A stretch of DNA of 64,000 nucleotides, from the NCBI RefSeq assembly GCF_002003465.1, contig NZ_BDDQ01000028.1, positions 1-64,000 of the forward strand, given 5' to 3'. The translations under genes were made by a program, and so were the position numbers. Origin of the DNA: Caenibacillus caldisaponilyticus (GTDB lineage Bacteria > Bacillota > Bacilli > Bacillales > Sporolactobacillaceae). Below the pieces are notes generated by a model. The model made no database searches. It saw nothing but the letters and a program-made list of their open reading frames with translations, and was not told the DNA's origin. Position 1 is the first letter of the stretch, and each line of letters begins with the position of its first letter. Below are positions 1 to 8,407 of the stretch, one piece after another.

Positions 1-231
1 AACCATCTTTCCCTTTTGCCCCATGCGGGGCAAAAGCCTATCCGGTATTAGCCCCGGTTTCCCGGAGTTATCCCGGTCTTACGGGCAGGTTGCCCACGTG
101 TTACTCACCCGTCCGCCGCTCGTTCCACGAACGTCACCCCGAAGGGATCCGTCCGCTTCCCGCGCTCGACTTGCATGTATTAGGCACGCCGCCAGCGTTC
201 GTCCTGAGCCAGGATCAAACTCTCCGTAAAA
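1..231 (-). rRNA. rrs: 16S ribosomal RNA, 5' end (partial)
   Basis: Read on the minus strand, this is the conserved 5' end of bacterial 16S rRNA: the GAGAGTTTGATCCTGGCTCAG universal primer site lies at about 204-224, followed by the motif for the first helices and the V1 region. The gene runs off the left edge of the window. The 5' boundary near 231 is estimated from the usual Bacillus start a few bases before the primer site. Confidence 0.97.
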
Positions 232-392
232 GTTGACGCCTTCCGGCGTCTCGAAAACGACGACCGATCGCATCGGTCCATCGTAACCTTTACATCCGTT
301 TCATCCGTGGCGTCCGGAAAAGGTTGCCCTTTTCACTCGCGCTTGGCTTTTGTTCAGTTTTCAAGGAACGAAAACCTTTCGGCAACTATTAA

Positions 393-421
393 ATTATAAC
401 ACGTTGCCTATTGTTTATCAA
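393..421 (-). promoter_or_regulatory. rrn promoter in front of the 16S gene
   Basis: On the minus strand a TTGATA -35 box (416-421) and a perfect TATAAT -10 box (393-398) are separated by 17 bases. Downstream, at about 343-371, is the TTGAAAACTGAACAAAAGCC leader motif typical of Bacillus rRNA operons. The 16S gene can therefore be transcribed from its own promoter as well as by read-through from the tRNA array. Confidence 0.85.
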
Positions 422-493
422 CGGTTATAATAACGAGCAAAAAGCGCCCGAAACGTTTAGACTCCGTTGAAACTCTAAAAACTACTTTTATTA

Positions 494-570
494 TGGTGGG
501 CCTGAGTGGGTTCGAACCACCGACCTCACGCTTATCAGGCGTGCGCTCTGACCGACTGAGCTACAGGCCC
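494..570 (-). tRNA. tRNA-Ile (anticodon GAT)
   Basis: Minus-strand cloverleaf with paired acceptor stem GGGCCTG/CAGGCCC, GTTCGAAC T-loop, anticodon GAT in the loop CTGATAA and an encoded CCA end. It is the last tRNA of the array before the 16S leader. Confidence 0.97.
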
Positions 571-593
571 AAAACAAAGCTATCAAAATAAAA

Positions 594-667
594 TGGAGCG
601 GGTGATGGGAATCGAACCCACGACCAGAGCTTGGAAGGCTCTTGTTTTACCACTAAACTACACCCGC
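594..667 (-). tRNA. tRNA-Gly (anticodon TCC)
   Basis: Minus-strand cloverleaf with acceptor GCGGGTG, anticodon loop CTTCCAA (anticodon TCC), GTTCGATT T-loop and encoded CCA. Confidence 0.97.
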
Positions 668-686
668 GCGAGGCAAATAAAAAAGA

Positions 687-763
<77 letters not shown>

Positions 764-770
764 AGGATTA

Positions 771-856
<86 letters not shown>

Positions 857-871
857 ATATAATTTTGAAAG

Positions 872-947
872 TGGTGAGCCATGAAGGATTCGAACCTTCG
901 ACCCTCTGATTAAAAGTCAGATGCTCTACCAACTGAGCTAATGGCTC
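872..947 (-). tRNA. tRNA-Lys (anticodon TTT)
   Basis: Minus-strand cloverleaf with acceptor GAGCCAT/ATGGCTC, anticodon stem CTGAC and loop TTTTTAA (anticodon TTT), and encoded CCA. Its 5' part and the spacer upstream are duplicated at 1080-1174. Confidence 0.97.
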
Positions 948-1174
948 ATATGGATAAATGATGTATGAGCTTGGTGCTTGATTGATGCCGATTCTTGTTC
1001 GATGCGAAAACCGTAGCATTTCAGGCAGCATAGCTTGTTTTCGCAACTCGCAGCATACTCGGCTGATGCCCCGCTCGTTGCTCTACCAGCTGAGCTAATG
1101 GCTCATTTGATTAATTGATGACGAGCTTAGTGCTTGACTGATGCCATTTCTTGTTCGATGCGAAAACCGCAGCA
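923..1174 (-). repeat. Tandem duplication including the 5' part of tRNA-Lys
   Basis: Two copies of a segment of about 95 bases lie at 923-1018 and 1080-1174. Each contains the acceptor 5' strand and D-arm of tRNA-Lys followed by a spacer holding the shared stretch TTGTTCGATGCGAAAACCG. The copies differ by scattered substitutions, so the duplication is not recent. The first copy is part of the intact tRNA-Lys; the second lies in the tRNA-Lys/tRNA-Gln spacer. Confidence 0.85.
1048..1105 (-). pseudogene. Decayed tRNA-Lys remnant (5' half only)
   Basis: At 1080-1104 the minus strand repeats the 5' acceptor strand, the D stem and the D loop of tRNA-Lys with one substitution in the D loop. The following sequence has neither the CTGAC anticodon stem nor a GTTCGA T-loop, so it cannot fold into a working tRNA. 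It is what remains of a duplicated copy; its 3' limit is uncertain. Confidence 0.75.
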
Positions 1175-1243
1175 ACCCAACGCGTTATTCGATCGCTCGT
1201 CCGATGAACGGCATCGGAGCGTTTCTTTAAAGAAAATTAAAAG

Positions 1244-1318
1244 TGGCTGGCCCAGCTGGATTCGAACCAGCGCATCGCGGATCCAAAATCCGCTGCCTTA
1301 CCGCTTGGCTATGGGCCA
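1244..1318 (-). tRNA. tRNA-Gln (anticodon TTG)
   Basis: Minus-strand cloverleaf with acceptor TGGCCCA, anticodon stem GCGGA, loop TTTTGGA (TTG), GTTCGAAT T-loop and encoded CCA. Confidence 0.97.
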
Positions 1319-1327
1319 AAAGTTCGA

Positions 1328-1403
1328 TGGCGGACCCGACCGGGATCGAACCGGCGATCTCCTGCGTGACAGGCAGGCATGTTAACCGCTACACCACGGG
1401 TCC
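1328..1403 (-). tRNA. tRNA-Asp (anticodon GTC)
   Basis: Minus-strand cloverleaf with acceptor GGACCCG, anticodon loop CTGTCAC (GTC), GTTCGATC T-loop and encoded CCA. Confidence 0.97.
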
Positions 1404-1408
1404 AAAAA

Positions 1409-1483
1409 TGGTGACCCCTACGGGATTCGAACCCGTGTTACCGCCGTGAAAGGGCGGTGTCTTAACCACTTGACCAAGGGGCC
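1409..1483 (-). tRNA. tRNA-Glu (anticodon TTC)
   Basis: Minus-strand cloverleaf with acceptor GGCCCCT, anticodon loop CTTTCAC (TTC), GTTCGAAT T-loop and encoded CCA. Confidence 0.97.
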
Positions 1484-1508
1484 AAAGAAATGAAGGAAAT
1501 TTTTTCGA

Positions 1509-1600
1509 TGGCGGAGAAGGAGGGATTCGAACCCTCGCACGGTTTACACCGTCTACTCCCTTAGCAGGGGAGCCCCTTCAGCCTACTTGGGTACTTCTCC
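1509..1600 (-). tRNA. tRNA-Ser (anticodon GCT)
   Basis: Minus-strand class II tRNA of 92 bases with a long variable arm, acceptor GGAGAAG, anticodon loop CTGCTAA (GCT) and encoded CCA. Confidence 0.97.
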
Positions 1601-1604
1601 TCAA

Positions 1605-1679
1605 TGGCTCCGCAGGCCGGATTCGAACCAGCGACCAATCGGTTAACAGCCGATCGCTCTACCACTGAGCTACTGCGGA
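1605..1679 (-). tRNA. tRNA-Asn (anticodon GTT)
   Basis: Minus-strand cloverleaf with acceptor TCCGCAG, anticodon loop CTGTTAA (GTT), GTTCGAAT T-loop and encoded CCA. It is the first tRNA of the array, about 55 bases after the promoter. Confidence 0.97.
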
Positions 1680-1734
1680 ATGTCGTTAGGAGGTTATCTC
1701 TTTTCAATCCGTTCGCTCAACAGCGACATTCAGT

Positions 1735-1763
1735 ATAATAACCGATTTGTTTTTTAATGTCAA
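1735..1763 (-). promoter_or_regulatory. Promoter of the tRNA array
   Basis: On the minus strand a consensus TTGACA -35 box (1758-1763) lies 17 bases from a TATTAT -10 box (1735-1740), just upstream of tRNA-Asn. A housekeeping sigma-A promoter driving all ten tRNAs, possibly reading through into the 16S gene. Confidence 0.85.
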
Positions 1764-2085
1764 TTGGTAATTTATGTATTTTTGGATGAACCGGCGTCGG
1801 AAGAAACTTCCCGCCATTCATCGCGGCCTTATAAATTTAGCATAAAACCGCGGGGCTCGTCAACACGGTTGAGAAGATCTCTCACGTCAGCCCTCATCCG
1901 AAAGCAATCGGAAGCCCTTCTGCCCGGCCTTCCAATTTGCTTTTAACGCAGCTCATAAAAAGCTTGGCTAAGACCGCCATCACAGCCGGCCGCGCGCCCA
2001 ATGTCGGGCGAAGGCGATCTGTGAAATACAGGAAAAAGATTACCTTGCCGAAGCGCGCTTGTCAATCCCCCTGCCTCGGCAAATT
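1764..2085. other. Intergenic region, no gene seen
   Basis: This stretch between the tRNA promoter and sprT shows no open frame with a ribosome binding site on either strand and no convincing terminator. Nothing can be assigned to it. Confidence 0.5.
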
Positions 2086-2553
2086 TTAAGGCCGGCTGAA
2101 CATTTCCGACAGCACGAGGGGGCCGCGGCAAGCGCCGCAGACATATTTATTCAAGTCCACCTTCCGCCTCCGCACATATTCTTTGCCGCAAGCCGTGCAA
2201 GTATACAAATAAACCCGGTTGGAACGGCGGGTTTGTCCGGGTAGCGCTTTGCAGTAGCGCGATCCGCCCGTTTTTTTCAAAAGCTCTTTGAAATCGCGGT
2301 CGCCGTGCCGGTAGCCCTTGCCGGCCAAATGCAGGTGATAATGGCACAATTCATGCTTAATGATTTTGATGAACTCTTCCAATCCATAGACTTCCAATTG
2401 TTTCGGATTGAATTCCAGATCGTGCGTCTTGAGCAAATAGCGGCCGCCGGTCGTCCGCAGCCGATGATTAAAACGTGCGCCATGCCGGAACGGCTTGCCG
2501 AAAAATTCTAATGATATCCGCTCGACCAAGCGTTGCAACTCCAGCTGATCCAC
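2086..2553 (-). CDS. sprT: SprT-like zinc metallopeptidase-fold protein
   Basis: A 155-residue SprT-family protein equivalent to B. subtilis YdcK. The family has a zincin-like domain followed by a zinc ribbon; its cellular substrate is not established in bacteria. The HELCH metal-binding motif is near residues 68-72, and a C-terminal zinc ribbon has two cysteine pairs (CTAC near residue 118 and CGAC near residue 138). The GTG start has a GGGAGGGG ribosome binding site. It lies downstream of tex, as in B. subtilis, and a terminator separates them, so it probably has its own promoter. Confidence 0.9.
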   Translation of the reverse strand: MDQLELQRLVERISLEFFGKPFRHGARFNHRLRTTGGRYLLKTHDLEFNPKQLEVYGLEEFIKIIKHELCHYHLHLAGKGYRHGDRDFKELLKKTGGSRYCKALPGQTRRSNRVYLYTCTACGKEYVRRRKVDLNKYVCGACRGPLVLSEMFSRP

Positions 2554-2610
2554 AGCTTTTCCCCTCCCCCATGCGTGCGCGGCCGATCCGCGAGTGGTCG
2601 CGCCAGCCGT

Positions 2611-2639
2611 AAAAACGACGGCACTGAAAACGTGCCGTC
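2611..2639 (-). terminator. Rho-independent terminator after tex
   Basis: On the minus strand an 8-bp stem GACGGCAC/GTGCCGTC with a 7-base loop is followed by a GTTTTT run. It lies 20 bases after the tex stop codon. Confidence 0.8.
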
Positions 2640-2659
2640 ATCATTCAATGCCGCTTTGT

Positions 2660-4858
2660 TCAAGAATCCTGGCCTTTGGTTTCAGGCGGAATCATCGTCA
2701 AGGAAATCCGGCCTTTTTTCACATCCACCCCGTCGACCCAAACCGTCACGATCTGCCCGATGTGAACGACGTCGAGCGGATGTCGGACATATTCGCTGGC
2801 CAATTTCGATATATGGACGAGCCCGTCTTCCTTGACCCCGATGTCGACAAACGCGCCAAAATCGACAACATTTCGCACCGTCCCTTCCAGCCGCATGCCT
2901 TCGCGCAAATCCGTGATGTCCAAAACGTCCGTGCGAAGCAGCGGCTTGGGCACCTCGTCTCGGGGATCGCGGCCGGGGCGGATCAACGCGTCAACGATGT
3001 CCTTTAAGGTCGGTTCGCCGATTCCGAGCTTGCGGCTCACCGCTTTGATATCCAAAGCGGTCAATTTTTTCTTCAATTCCTCCGCTCCGATGTCCTCCGG
3101 AGCGGCGTCGATGAGCCTCAAAAGCGCTTCGGCGTCGCCGTAGCTTTCCGGGTGAATCGGCGTGCGGTCAAAAGGATTTTCCGCGTCAGGGATGATTAAA
3201 AAGCCGGCGCATTGTTCAAAGGTTTTTTCGCCGAGGCGGGGCACGGCCAGCAATTCTTTTCGATTTTTGTAGCGCCCGTTTTCATCCCGCCGCTTCACGA
3301 TGTTCTTGGCAATCGTTTTCGTCAATCCCGCGACGTATTGAAGAAGGGCGACCGAAGCGGTGTTGACGTTCACCCCCACGCGGTTGACGACCGTCTCGAC
3401 GACAAACCGCAAGGATTCCGACAACTCTTTTTGCGATACGTCGTGTTGGTATTGGCCGACACCCACCGATTTCGGATCGATTTTGACCAATTCCGCAAGG
3501 GGGTCTTGAAGGCGGCGGGCGATGGAGACCGCGCTCCGTTCTTCCGTCGCGAGATTCGGAAACTCTTCGCGGGCGAGTTCGGAAGCGGAGTAGACGCTGG
3601 CGCCCGCTTCATTGACGATGACATAATAAACCGAACGGCCTTCCACTTCGCGAATGGTGTCCGCGACGAATCGCTCGGTTTCCCGCGACGCCGTGCCGTT
3701 GCCGATGGCAATCATATCGATGCCGTAGCGCGCGATGAGATCCAAAACTTTCTTTCTCGCCCCTTCGACATCATTGTGCGGCGGCGTCGGATAGACGACG
3801 TCGATGTGGAGCACTTTTCCGGTTTCATCGACGACGGCGAGCTTGCAACCGGTCCGGTAGGCGGGATCAATGCCGAGAACGGTCTTATTTTTCATCGGCG
3901 GCTGCATGAGAAGCTGCTTCAGGTTTTCGGAAAACACGCGAATGGCTTGGGCTTCGGCGGTCTCGGTCAGACGCTGCCGGATTTCGCGTTCGATCGCCGG
4001 CGCGATCAAGCGTTTGTAACCGTCTCTTGCGGCGCCCGTCAACAGCGTTACCGCCGGCGTTTGTCCCGCCTTGTTCCCCAACAACCGACGCGCTATCCAA
4101 CCGATGATTTCGTCTTCGGGCGCGCGCACGGAAACTTTCAGCACCCCTGCGCTTTCCCCGCGGTTGATGGCCAAAACCCGGTGAGGCACAATGCGGTTCA
4201 CTTTTTCCTCAAATTGATAATACATTTCGTAAACGCCGCGTTCGTCTTCGGCATCCTTCTTTTTCTCGGCGACCAATACGCCTTTGTCAAACGTCACGGC
4301 CCGGACGTGTTTCCGGATGTCGGCGTCATCGGACAGCCGCTCCGCAATGATATCGCACGCGCCCTGGAGCGCCTCTTCGGGTGTCGCCACGCCTTTTTCT
4401 TCTGAAACGTATTTTTTGGCCTCCGCTTCCGGAGATGCCGTCGGCAGCCGCCAAAGCCAGTCAGCCAACGGCTCCAATCCTTTTTCTTTGGCGACGGTGG
4501 CGCGCGTCCGCCTTTTTTGCTTATACGGCAAATAGAGATCTTCGACGTCCTGCCGTTTATCCGCGTTCCGGATCGCCTGTTCAAGCTCGGGCGACAGCCT
4601 CCCCTGTTCACCGATCAGGCGCAAAACTTCTTCTTTGCGCGCATGCAAATGGACGGCATACGTCCATTTTTCATGGATGGCGTTGATTTCGACTTCATTT
4701 AAACCGCCCGTCATTTCTTTTCTGTATCGGGCGATGAACGGAATCGTGTTGTCGTTCTCTAACAGTTCGATGACGTTATGCACTTGCCGTTCGCTCAATC
4801 CCAATTCCTTCGCGATGCGTTTGATATATCGCATGCGATCTTCCGCGCTGAGACTCAA
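2660..4858 (-). CDS. tex: Tex family RNA-binding transcription accessory protein
   Basis: A protein of about 732 residues equivalent to B. subtilis YdcI/Tex. Tex proteins bind nucleic acid and are linked to transcription. Visible parts are the N-terminal helical Tex domain (from LGLSERQV), a YqgF-like RNase H fold (VLGIDPAYRTG, about residue 325), helix-hairpin-helix segments and a C-terminal S1 RNA-binding domain (GTVRNVVDFGAFVDIG). The frame stays open upstream to 5128, but family length argues against that start. I chose a TTG at 4858 after GAGGCGGGGG; an ATG at 4834 is the alternative. In B. subtilis the rsb-sigB operon lies between ndoA and tex; here only about 250 bases do. Confidence 0.93.
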   Translation of the reverse strand: MSLSAEDRMRYIKRIAKELGLSERQVHNVIELLENDNTIPFIARYRKEMTGGLNEVEINAIHEKWTYAVHLHARKEEVLRLIGEQGRLSPELEQAIRNADKRQDVEDLYLPYKQKRRTRATVAKEKGLEPLADWLWRLPTASPEAEAKKYVSEEKGVATPEEALQGACDIIAERLSDDADIRKHVRAVTFDKGVLVAEKKKDAEDERGVYEMYYQFEEKVNRIVPHRVLAINRGESAGVLKVSVRAPEDEIIGWIARRLLGNKAGQTPAVTLLTGAARDGYKRLIAPAIEREIRQRLTETAEAQAIRVFSENLKQLLMQPPMKNKTVLGIDPAYRTGCKLAVVDETGKVLHIDVVYPTPPHNDVEGARKKVLDLIARYGIDMIAIGNGTASRETERFVADTIREVEGRSVYYVIVNEAGASVYSASELAREEFPNLATEERSAVSIARRLQDPLAELVKIDPKSVGVGQYQHDVSQKELSESLRFVVETVVNRVGVNVNTASVALLQYVAGLTKTIAKNIVKRRDENGRYKNRKELLAVPRLGEKTFEQCAGFLIIPDAENPFDRTPIHPESYGDAEALLRLIDAAPEDIGAEELKKKLTALDIKAVSRKLGIGEPTLKDIVDALIRPGRDPRDEVPKPLLRTDVLDITDLREGMRLEGTVRNVVDFGAFVDIGVKEDGLVHISKLASEYVRHPLDVVHIGQIVTVWVDGVDVKKGRISLTMIPPETKGQDS

Positions 4859-5114
4859 TCGTACCGCCCCCGCCTCTTTTAACTTTTTAACCGATATGCC
4901 AAAAAAACGATCTTGATTAAACGTTTGATTAAAAAACCCATGGCGCGGGTATGGAAGCCGGATGCGCCCGCACAGCCCGCGGAAGCCACTATTCACGCTT
5001 GGCATGATTGAACGGAAAAAGTGCGGCCCCCATCCGATGACGATGCGCGCCGTGGAAAGGCAAACCGTTTTTCCCCGAAAAAAGAAAAAGCCGCCCGCCG
5101 CCGAGCAACTTTTC

Positions 5115-5465
5115 TTAAAAATCAACAAGACCCAGGCTGATTTGGATCGCCTCGTTGACGAGATTCATCATGTCGTCGTCCAAATGCGTGATTTTATCCG
5201 TTAGGCGTTGCTTATCGATCGTTCGGATTTGCTCAAGCAAAATCACCGAATCACGGTCGAAACCATATTTTTTCGCATCGATTTCCACGTGGGTGGGAAG
5301 CTTCGCCTTTTGAATTTGTGCGGTTATCGCCGCGACCACGACCGTCGGGCTGAAACGGTTGCCTATGTCATTTTGGATGATTAAAACCGGCCTCACGCCG
5401 CCCTGCTCGGAACCGACGACCGGTGAGAGATCGGCAAAGTAAACATCGCCGCGTTTTACGATCAC
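5115..5465 (-). CDS. ndoA: EndoA/MazF endoribonuclease toxin
   Basis: A 116-residue toxin nearly identical in sequence to B. subtilis NdoA (EndoA, YdcE), a MazF-type endoribonuclease that cleaves mRNA at UACAU. The [15 protein letters not shown] start, the [10 protein letters not shown] core and the C-terminal dimer region are present at full family length. The start is a GTG at 5465, which gives the standard N-terminus; upstream residues in the same frame are not part of the family. It follows its antitoxin gene by four bases, so the two are translated together. Confidence 0.95.
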   Translation of the reverse strand: MIVKRGDVYFADLSPVVGSEQGGVRPVLIIQNDIGNRFSPTVVVAAITAQIQKAKLPTHVEIDAKKYGFDRDSVILLEQIRTIDKQRLTDKITHLDDDMMNLVNEAIQISLGLVDF

Positions 5466-5469
5466 CCGA

Positions 5470-5748
5470 TTACACCCCGCTAACCAAGCGCTCCAAGGTG
5501 TTTTCGGCCTCCTCCTCAGCAAGGAACGCTTCGGAAGCGATGTTTAAATTAATCTTTGCCATTTCCATGTAACCTTGACGCATCGATTCGCGTATTTGCC
5601 GTCTGTTGCGCTCTCTTAAATACGTGCTGATCGCGCGCAACATGAATTCGTCGCGATTGACGTTGTCCATGCGGGCAAGCCCGTCGATTTCTTGCACGAT
5701 TTGTTGAGGCAATGTGACCACGATTTCTCTCAATTGGGACTCAGGCAT
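5470..5748 (-). CDS. ndoAI: EndoAI antitoxin (ribbon-helix-helix)
   Basis: A 92-residue partner of NdoA, equivalent to B. subtilis NdoAI (YdcD). The first half is a ribbon-helix-helix DNA-binding dimer domain ([17 protein letters not shown]); the C-terminal half ([19 protein letters not shown]...[10 protein letters not shown]) is the strongly conserved toxin-binding tail. The ATG at 5748 follows GGTGGAGGTG. Antitoxins of this family neutralise NdoA and usually autoregulate the operon. The gene lies between alr and ndoA, as in B. subtilis. Confidence 0.95.
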   Translation of the reverse strand: MPESQLREIVVTLPQQIVQEIDGLARMDNVNRDEFMLRAISTYLRERNRRQIRESMRQGYMEMAKINLNIASEAFLAEEEAENTLERLVSGV

Positions 5749-5986
5749 GGCTGCACCTCCACCAATCATACGCTCGAATGGTTCCAAAAATTATATTAGC
5801 ATTACAAGGGAGGCTTTGTAAAACGGAAATTTCATTCATTTTGCACGAAAATCCGTATTTTGCGGCGCAAGTAAACGATCATCGCCATCATGATGCCCGC
5901 ATCCGGGTTCGAAACCCCTTTACATAAAAAAGAAACATGAAGACGGCGCCTTCCGCCCGCCTCCGTGGGCAAGATGCGGACGCTGC

Positions 5987-7150
5987 TTATAAAATCAGAT
6001 TGGCCGTGCGGGCGATTTTCCCGTTTTTAAAGTATATCCTCGGAACCCGTTTACTAATCATGCACGGGATTTCATAATTGATGGTGCCCAGCATGGCGGC
6101 GATGTCGTCGATGCCGATGCGTTCCGCCCCGTCCTCGCCGATCAAGGTCACCAATTCGCCGACCGGCACCGGGCCATCGAGGGCGATCATCAGTTGATCC
6201 ATGCAAATTCGACCGATGATCGGACACCGTTTGCCGGCGACGAGAACCGAAGCCTTGCCGCTCAGGGCGCGCTGCCAGCCGTCGGCATAACCGATCGGCA
6301 CGGTTCCGACCCACGTCGGCTCCGCCGCGCGGAAAGCCACCCCGTAGCTGACCCCCTCACCCGGTTCGATTAATTTGACGTGCACGAGCCGGCTTTTCAA
6401 CGTAAACGCCTCTTTCAATTCAAACGGCAGCCTGTCCTTCATTTCCGGCGACGGGCTTAAGCCGTACATCGCGATGCCATAGCGCACCATGTTAAACATC
6501 TTTTCGGGATACTTCAAAGCCGCCGCGCTGTTCGCGCAATGGATGAGGTTCGGGTTGATGCCGAGGCTTTTCAGCTGCTCCGTCATGTCGACAAACCGTT
6601 GGTATTGCCGGCGAAAATATGCTTCATCCGCTTCATCGGCCGTGGCGAAATGCGTAAAAAAGCCTTCGGCGACAAACCGGGAATCGGCTTGCAACGCGCG
6701 AACGACTTCCGAGAGTTCTTCAGGCGTCCGCACCCCGATCCGGCCCATGCCCGTATCGCACTTGATATGGAAGAAAACGGGAGACGCGTCTTTGTAGTAG
6801 CGGGATGCTTCTTCCAACCATTCTTTTTGAAAAACGGTGAGGGAAATGTGGTGGCGGGCCGCCAAGCCGACATCTTGTGGACGCGTCCAACCGAGGACGA
6901 GAATCGGCGCATGGACGCCGGCTTTCCTGAGCGCGATCGCTTCATCCAGAAGGGCAACGCCGAGCCACGTCGCCCCCGCTTCCAACGCGGTGCGCGCTAC
7001 CGGTTCCGCTCCGTGTCCGTAGCCGTCCGCTTTGACAACCGCCATGAGCTGCGTCCCCTCCGGCAAATGCTGTTTCATGCGGCGGACGTTATGCTCAACG
7101 GCATCCAAATCGATTTCCGCCCACGTTTCGCGATAAAAATTTTCCGACAT
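5987..7150 (-). CDS. alr: Alanine racemase
   Basis: A 387-residue PLP-dependent fold-III racemase that makes D-alanine for peptidoglycan and teichoic acid esterification. The PLP lysine lies in MAVVKADGYGHG near residue 40, and the catalytic tyrosine in the YGVAF motif near residue 265. Length and motifs are standard. The ATG at 7150 has a GGAGGGACC ribosome binding site; upstream in-frame codons lack one. It precedes ndoAI with a 240-base gap. Confidence 0.96.
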   Translation of the reverse strand: MSENFYRETWAEIDLDAVEHNVRRMKQHLPEGTQLMAVVKADGYGHGAEPVARTALEAGATWLGVALLDEAIALRKAGVHAPILVLGWTRPQDVGLAARHHISLTVFQKEWLEEASRYYKDASPVFFHIKCDTGMGRIGVRTPEELSEVVRALQADSRFVAEGFFTHFATADEADEAYFRRQYQRFVDMTEQLKSLGINPNLIHCANSAAALKYPEKMFNMVRYGIAMYGLSPSPEMKDRLPFELKEAFTLKSRLVHVKLIEPGEGVSYGVAFRAAEPTWVGTVPIGYADGWQRALSGKASVLVAGKRCPIIGRICMDQLMIALDGPVPVGELVTLIGEDGAERIGIDDIAAMLGTINYEIPCMISKRVPRIYFKNGKIARTANLIL

Positions 7151-7294
7151 GATTTGGTCCCTCCGGCAACACATTCATTCACTCCATTATCGAACCGTGA
7201 GAAAAAGGTTGTCAACCCGAGTGCGGTAATCCTTGTTTATTCCAACCGGCGGAACGCCATTCCGGAAGGCCGACGAAGGCGCCATCCGAACGCA

Positions 7295-7324
7295 AAAGAA
7301 AAGGCTCAGTTGTGACCCTGAGCC
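7295..7324 (-). terminator. Terminator after the lipoprotein gene
   Basis: On the minus strand the stem GGCTCAG/CTGAGCC with an 8-base loop is followed by TTTTCTTTT, immediately after the ydcC-like stop codon. Confidence 0.75.
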
Positions 7325-7332
7325 GTGTTCGC

Positions 7333-8349
7333 TTATTTGTTGATCATGCCGACGACCGAACGCGCGACATCCCGCATTTCCTCAGCGGAGAGCTTGTCGG
7401 ATGCCAAGTAAAAATCCATGCCGTCATAGGACCACGACAACGAATGGTCGGTGATGATCCCGACGGTAAAGCCGAGGTCGACCGGATCGGCTTCCATCGA
7501 TACGGAAGCGCTCTTGGCGGTGACTTGGCTTTGAGTTTCAACGAGAGTAAAAGGTTTCTTGCCTTCGTATTTTAAGATGAACTTTCGTTCGCTGTCCTCG
7601 GTGACGTCCTTGGAATAGGCAAGCTTCGTATCGGTCAAGGAAATCGTCGGTTTATAAATTTTGAAAGACGAATGTTGAGCGGCCATCGTCGGCAAGTGCG
7701 CGTCAAACTTCATGCTCAGCTCGTTCTTGTCGACGTCAAAGGCGTCGGAGTCAAACTTCGGGCCGAATTTAAAGTTCTTAAACGTAATGTCGATGACGAC
7801 GTTCATGTCTTCATCCATGATTTTGACGTTTTCGGGGGCCAATTTTTTCTTTTTCAGCGTGATTTTCTGATACGCCAACAGCTTGGTCGGATAGTTGGTT
7901 TTCGTCGTGAAGACGTAATCGTCATTTCTCGCCTCGAACTTGGCGTTGCCGTCATGGATGATGTCTTTGGCCAAGGATTGGTACAAATAATATTGGCTTC
8001 GGTTGTTCGGCCAGTCGCTTTCAAAGTGATACTTTCTATTCAACGCCGGCGTGATCAAGTACACGCCGTCCTTGTTCTTGATGATCATTTGCGGATTCTT
8101 GCCGTCTTCGTCTTTTAATACCACTCTGTAAAAATCGGGCTTTTTATACCAAATTTCCGCCAAATATTTTTGCTGTTTTTCGCCGTGCTTAAAGGTCATG
8201 ACCGCATTGGCGGTATAGCCGTCGAGACGGTCCAATTTTTTCGTCAAGTCTTCGACGATGTCTTCACGGGACTGATTGCATGCCGCGGCGACGATCAGCA
8301 GCAGGAGGCTTAAAAAAACGATGGAAAACCGCTGTTTCACTTCATCCAA
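7333..8349 (-). CDS. ydcC: LolA/RseB-like outer-membrane-lipoprotein-carrier-fold lipoprotein
   Basis: A 338-residue secreted lipoprotein equivalent to B. subtilis YdcC. It has a signal peptide of about 23 residues ending in a lipobox (VAAAC) and a LolA/RseB-like beta-sheet domain thereafter. In Gram-positives the fold is thought to bind hydrophobic ligands outside the membrane, but the job of YdcC is not firmly known; B. subtilis ydcC is sporulation-associated. Position between nnr and alr matches B. subtilis. A GTG six codons further in is an alternative start. Confidence 0.85.
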   Translation of the reverse strand: MDEVKQRFSIVFLSLLLLIVAAACNQSREDIVEDLTKKLDRLDGYTANAVMTFKHGEKQQKYLAEIWYKKPDFYRVVLKDEDGKNPQMIIKNKDGVYLITPALNRKYHFESDWPNNRSQYYLYQSLAKDIIHDGNAKFEARNDDYVFTTKTNYPTKLLAYQKITLKKKKLAPENVKIMDEDMNVVIDITFKNFKFGPKFDSDAFDVDKNELSMKFDAHLPTMAAQHSSFKIYKPTISLTDTKLAYSKDVTEDSERKFILKYEGKKPFTLVETQSQVTAKSASVSMEADPVDLGFTVGIITDHSLSWSYDGMDFYLASDKLSAEEMRDVARSVVGMINK

Positions 8350-8407
8350 CCCCTTTGTCTCGAGTCAGTGACAAAGGAGGGATGCTATTCTAGCAAATCG
8401 TATCCGT

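Noticed and set aside
1048-1105. Eleventh functional tRNA in the array
   Set aside because: Only the acceptor 5' strand and D-arm are present; there is no anticodon stem, T-loop or CCA end in reach.
3212-4405. Plus-strand open frame of 397 residues
   Set aside because: It is antisense to tex, has no ribosome binding site and its product has no domain features; it is open only because of the codon bias of tex.
5861-5980. Possible remains of sigB-operon genes beside ndoA
   Set aside because: No frame in the ndoA/tex or alr/ndoAI gaps resembles RsbR, RsbS, RsbT, RsbV, RsbW or SigB; the operon is simply absent here.
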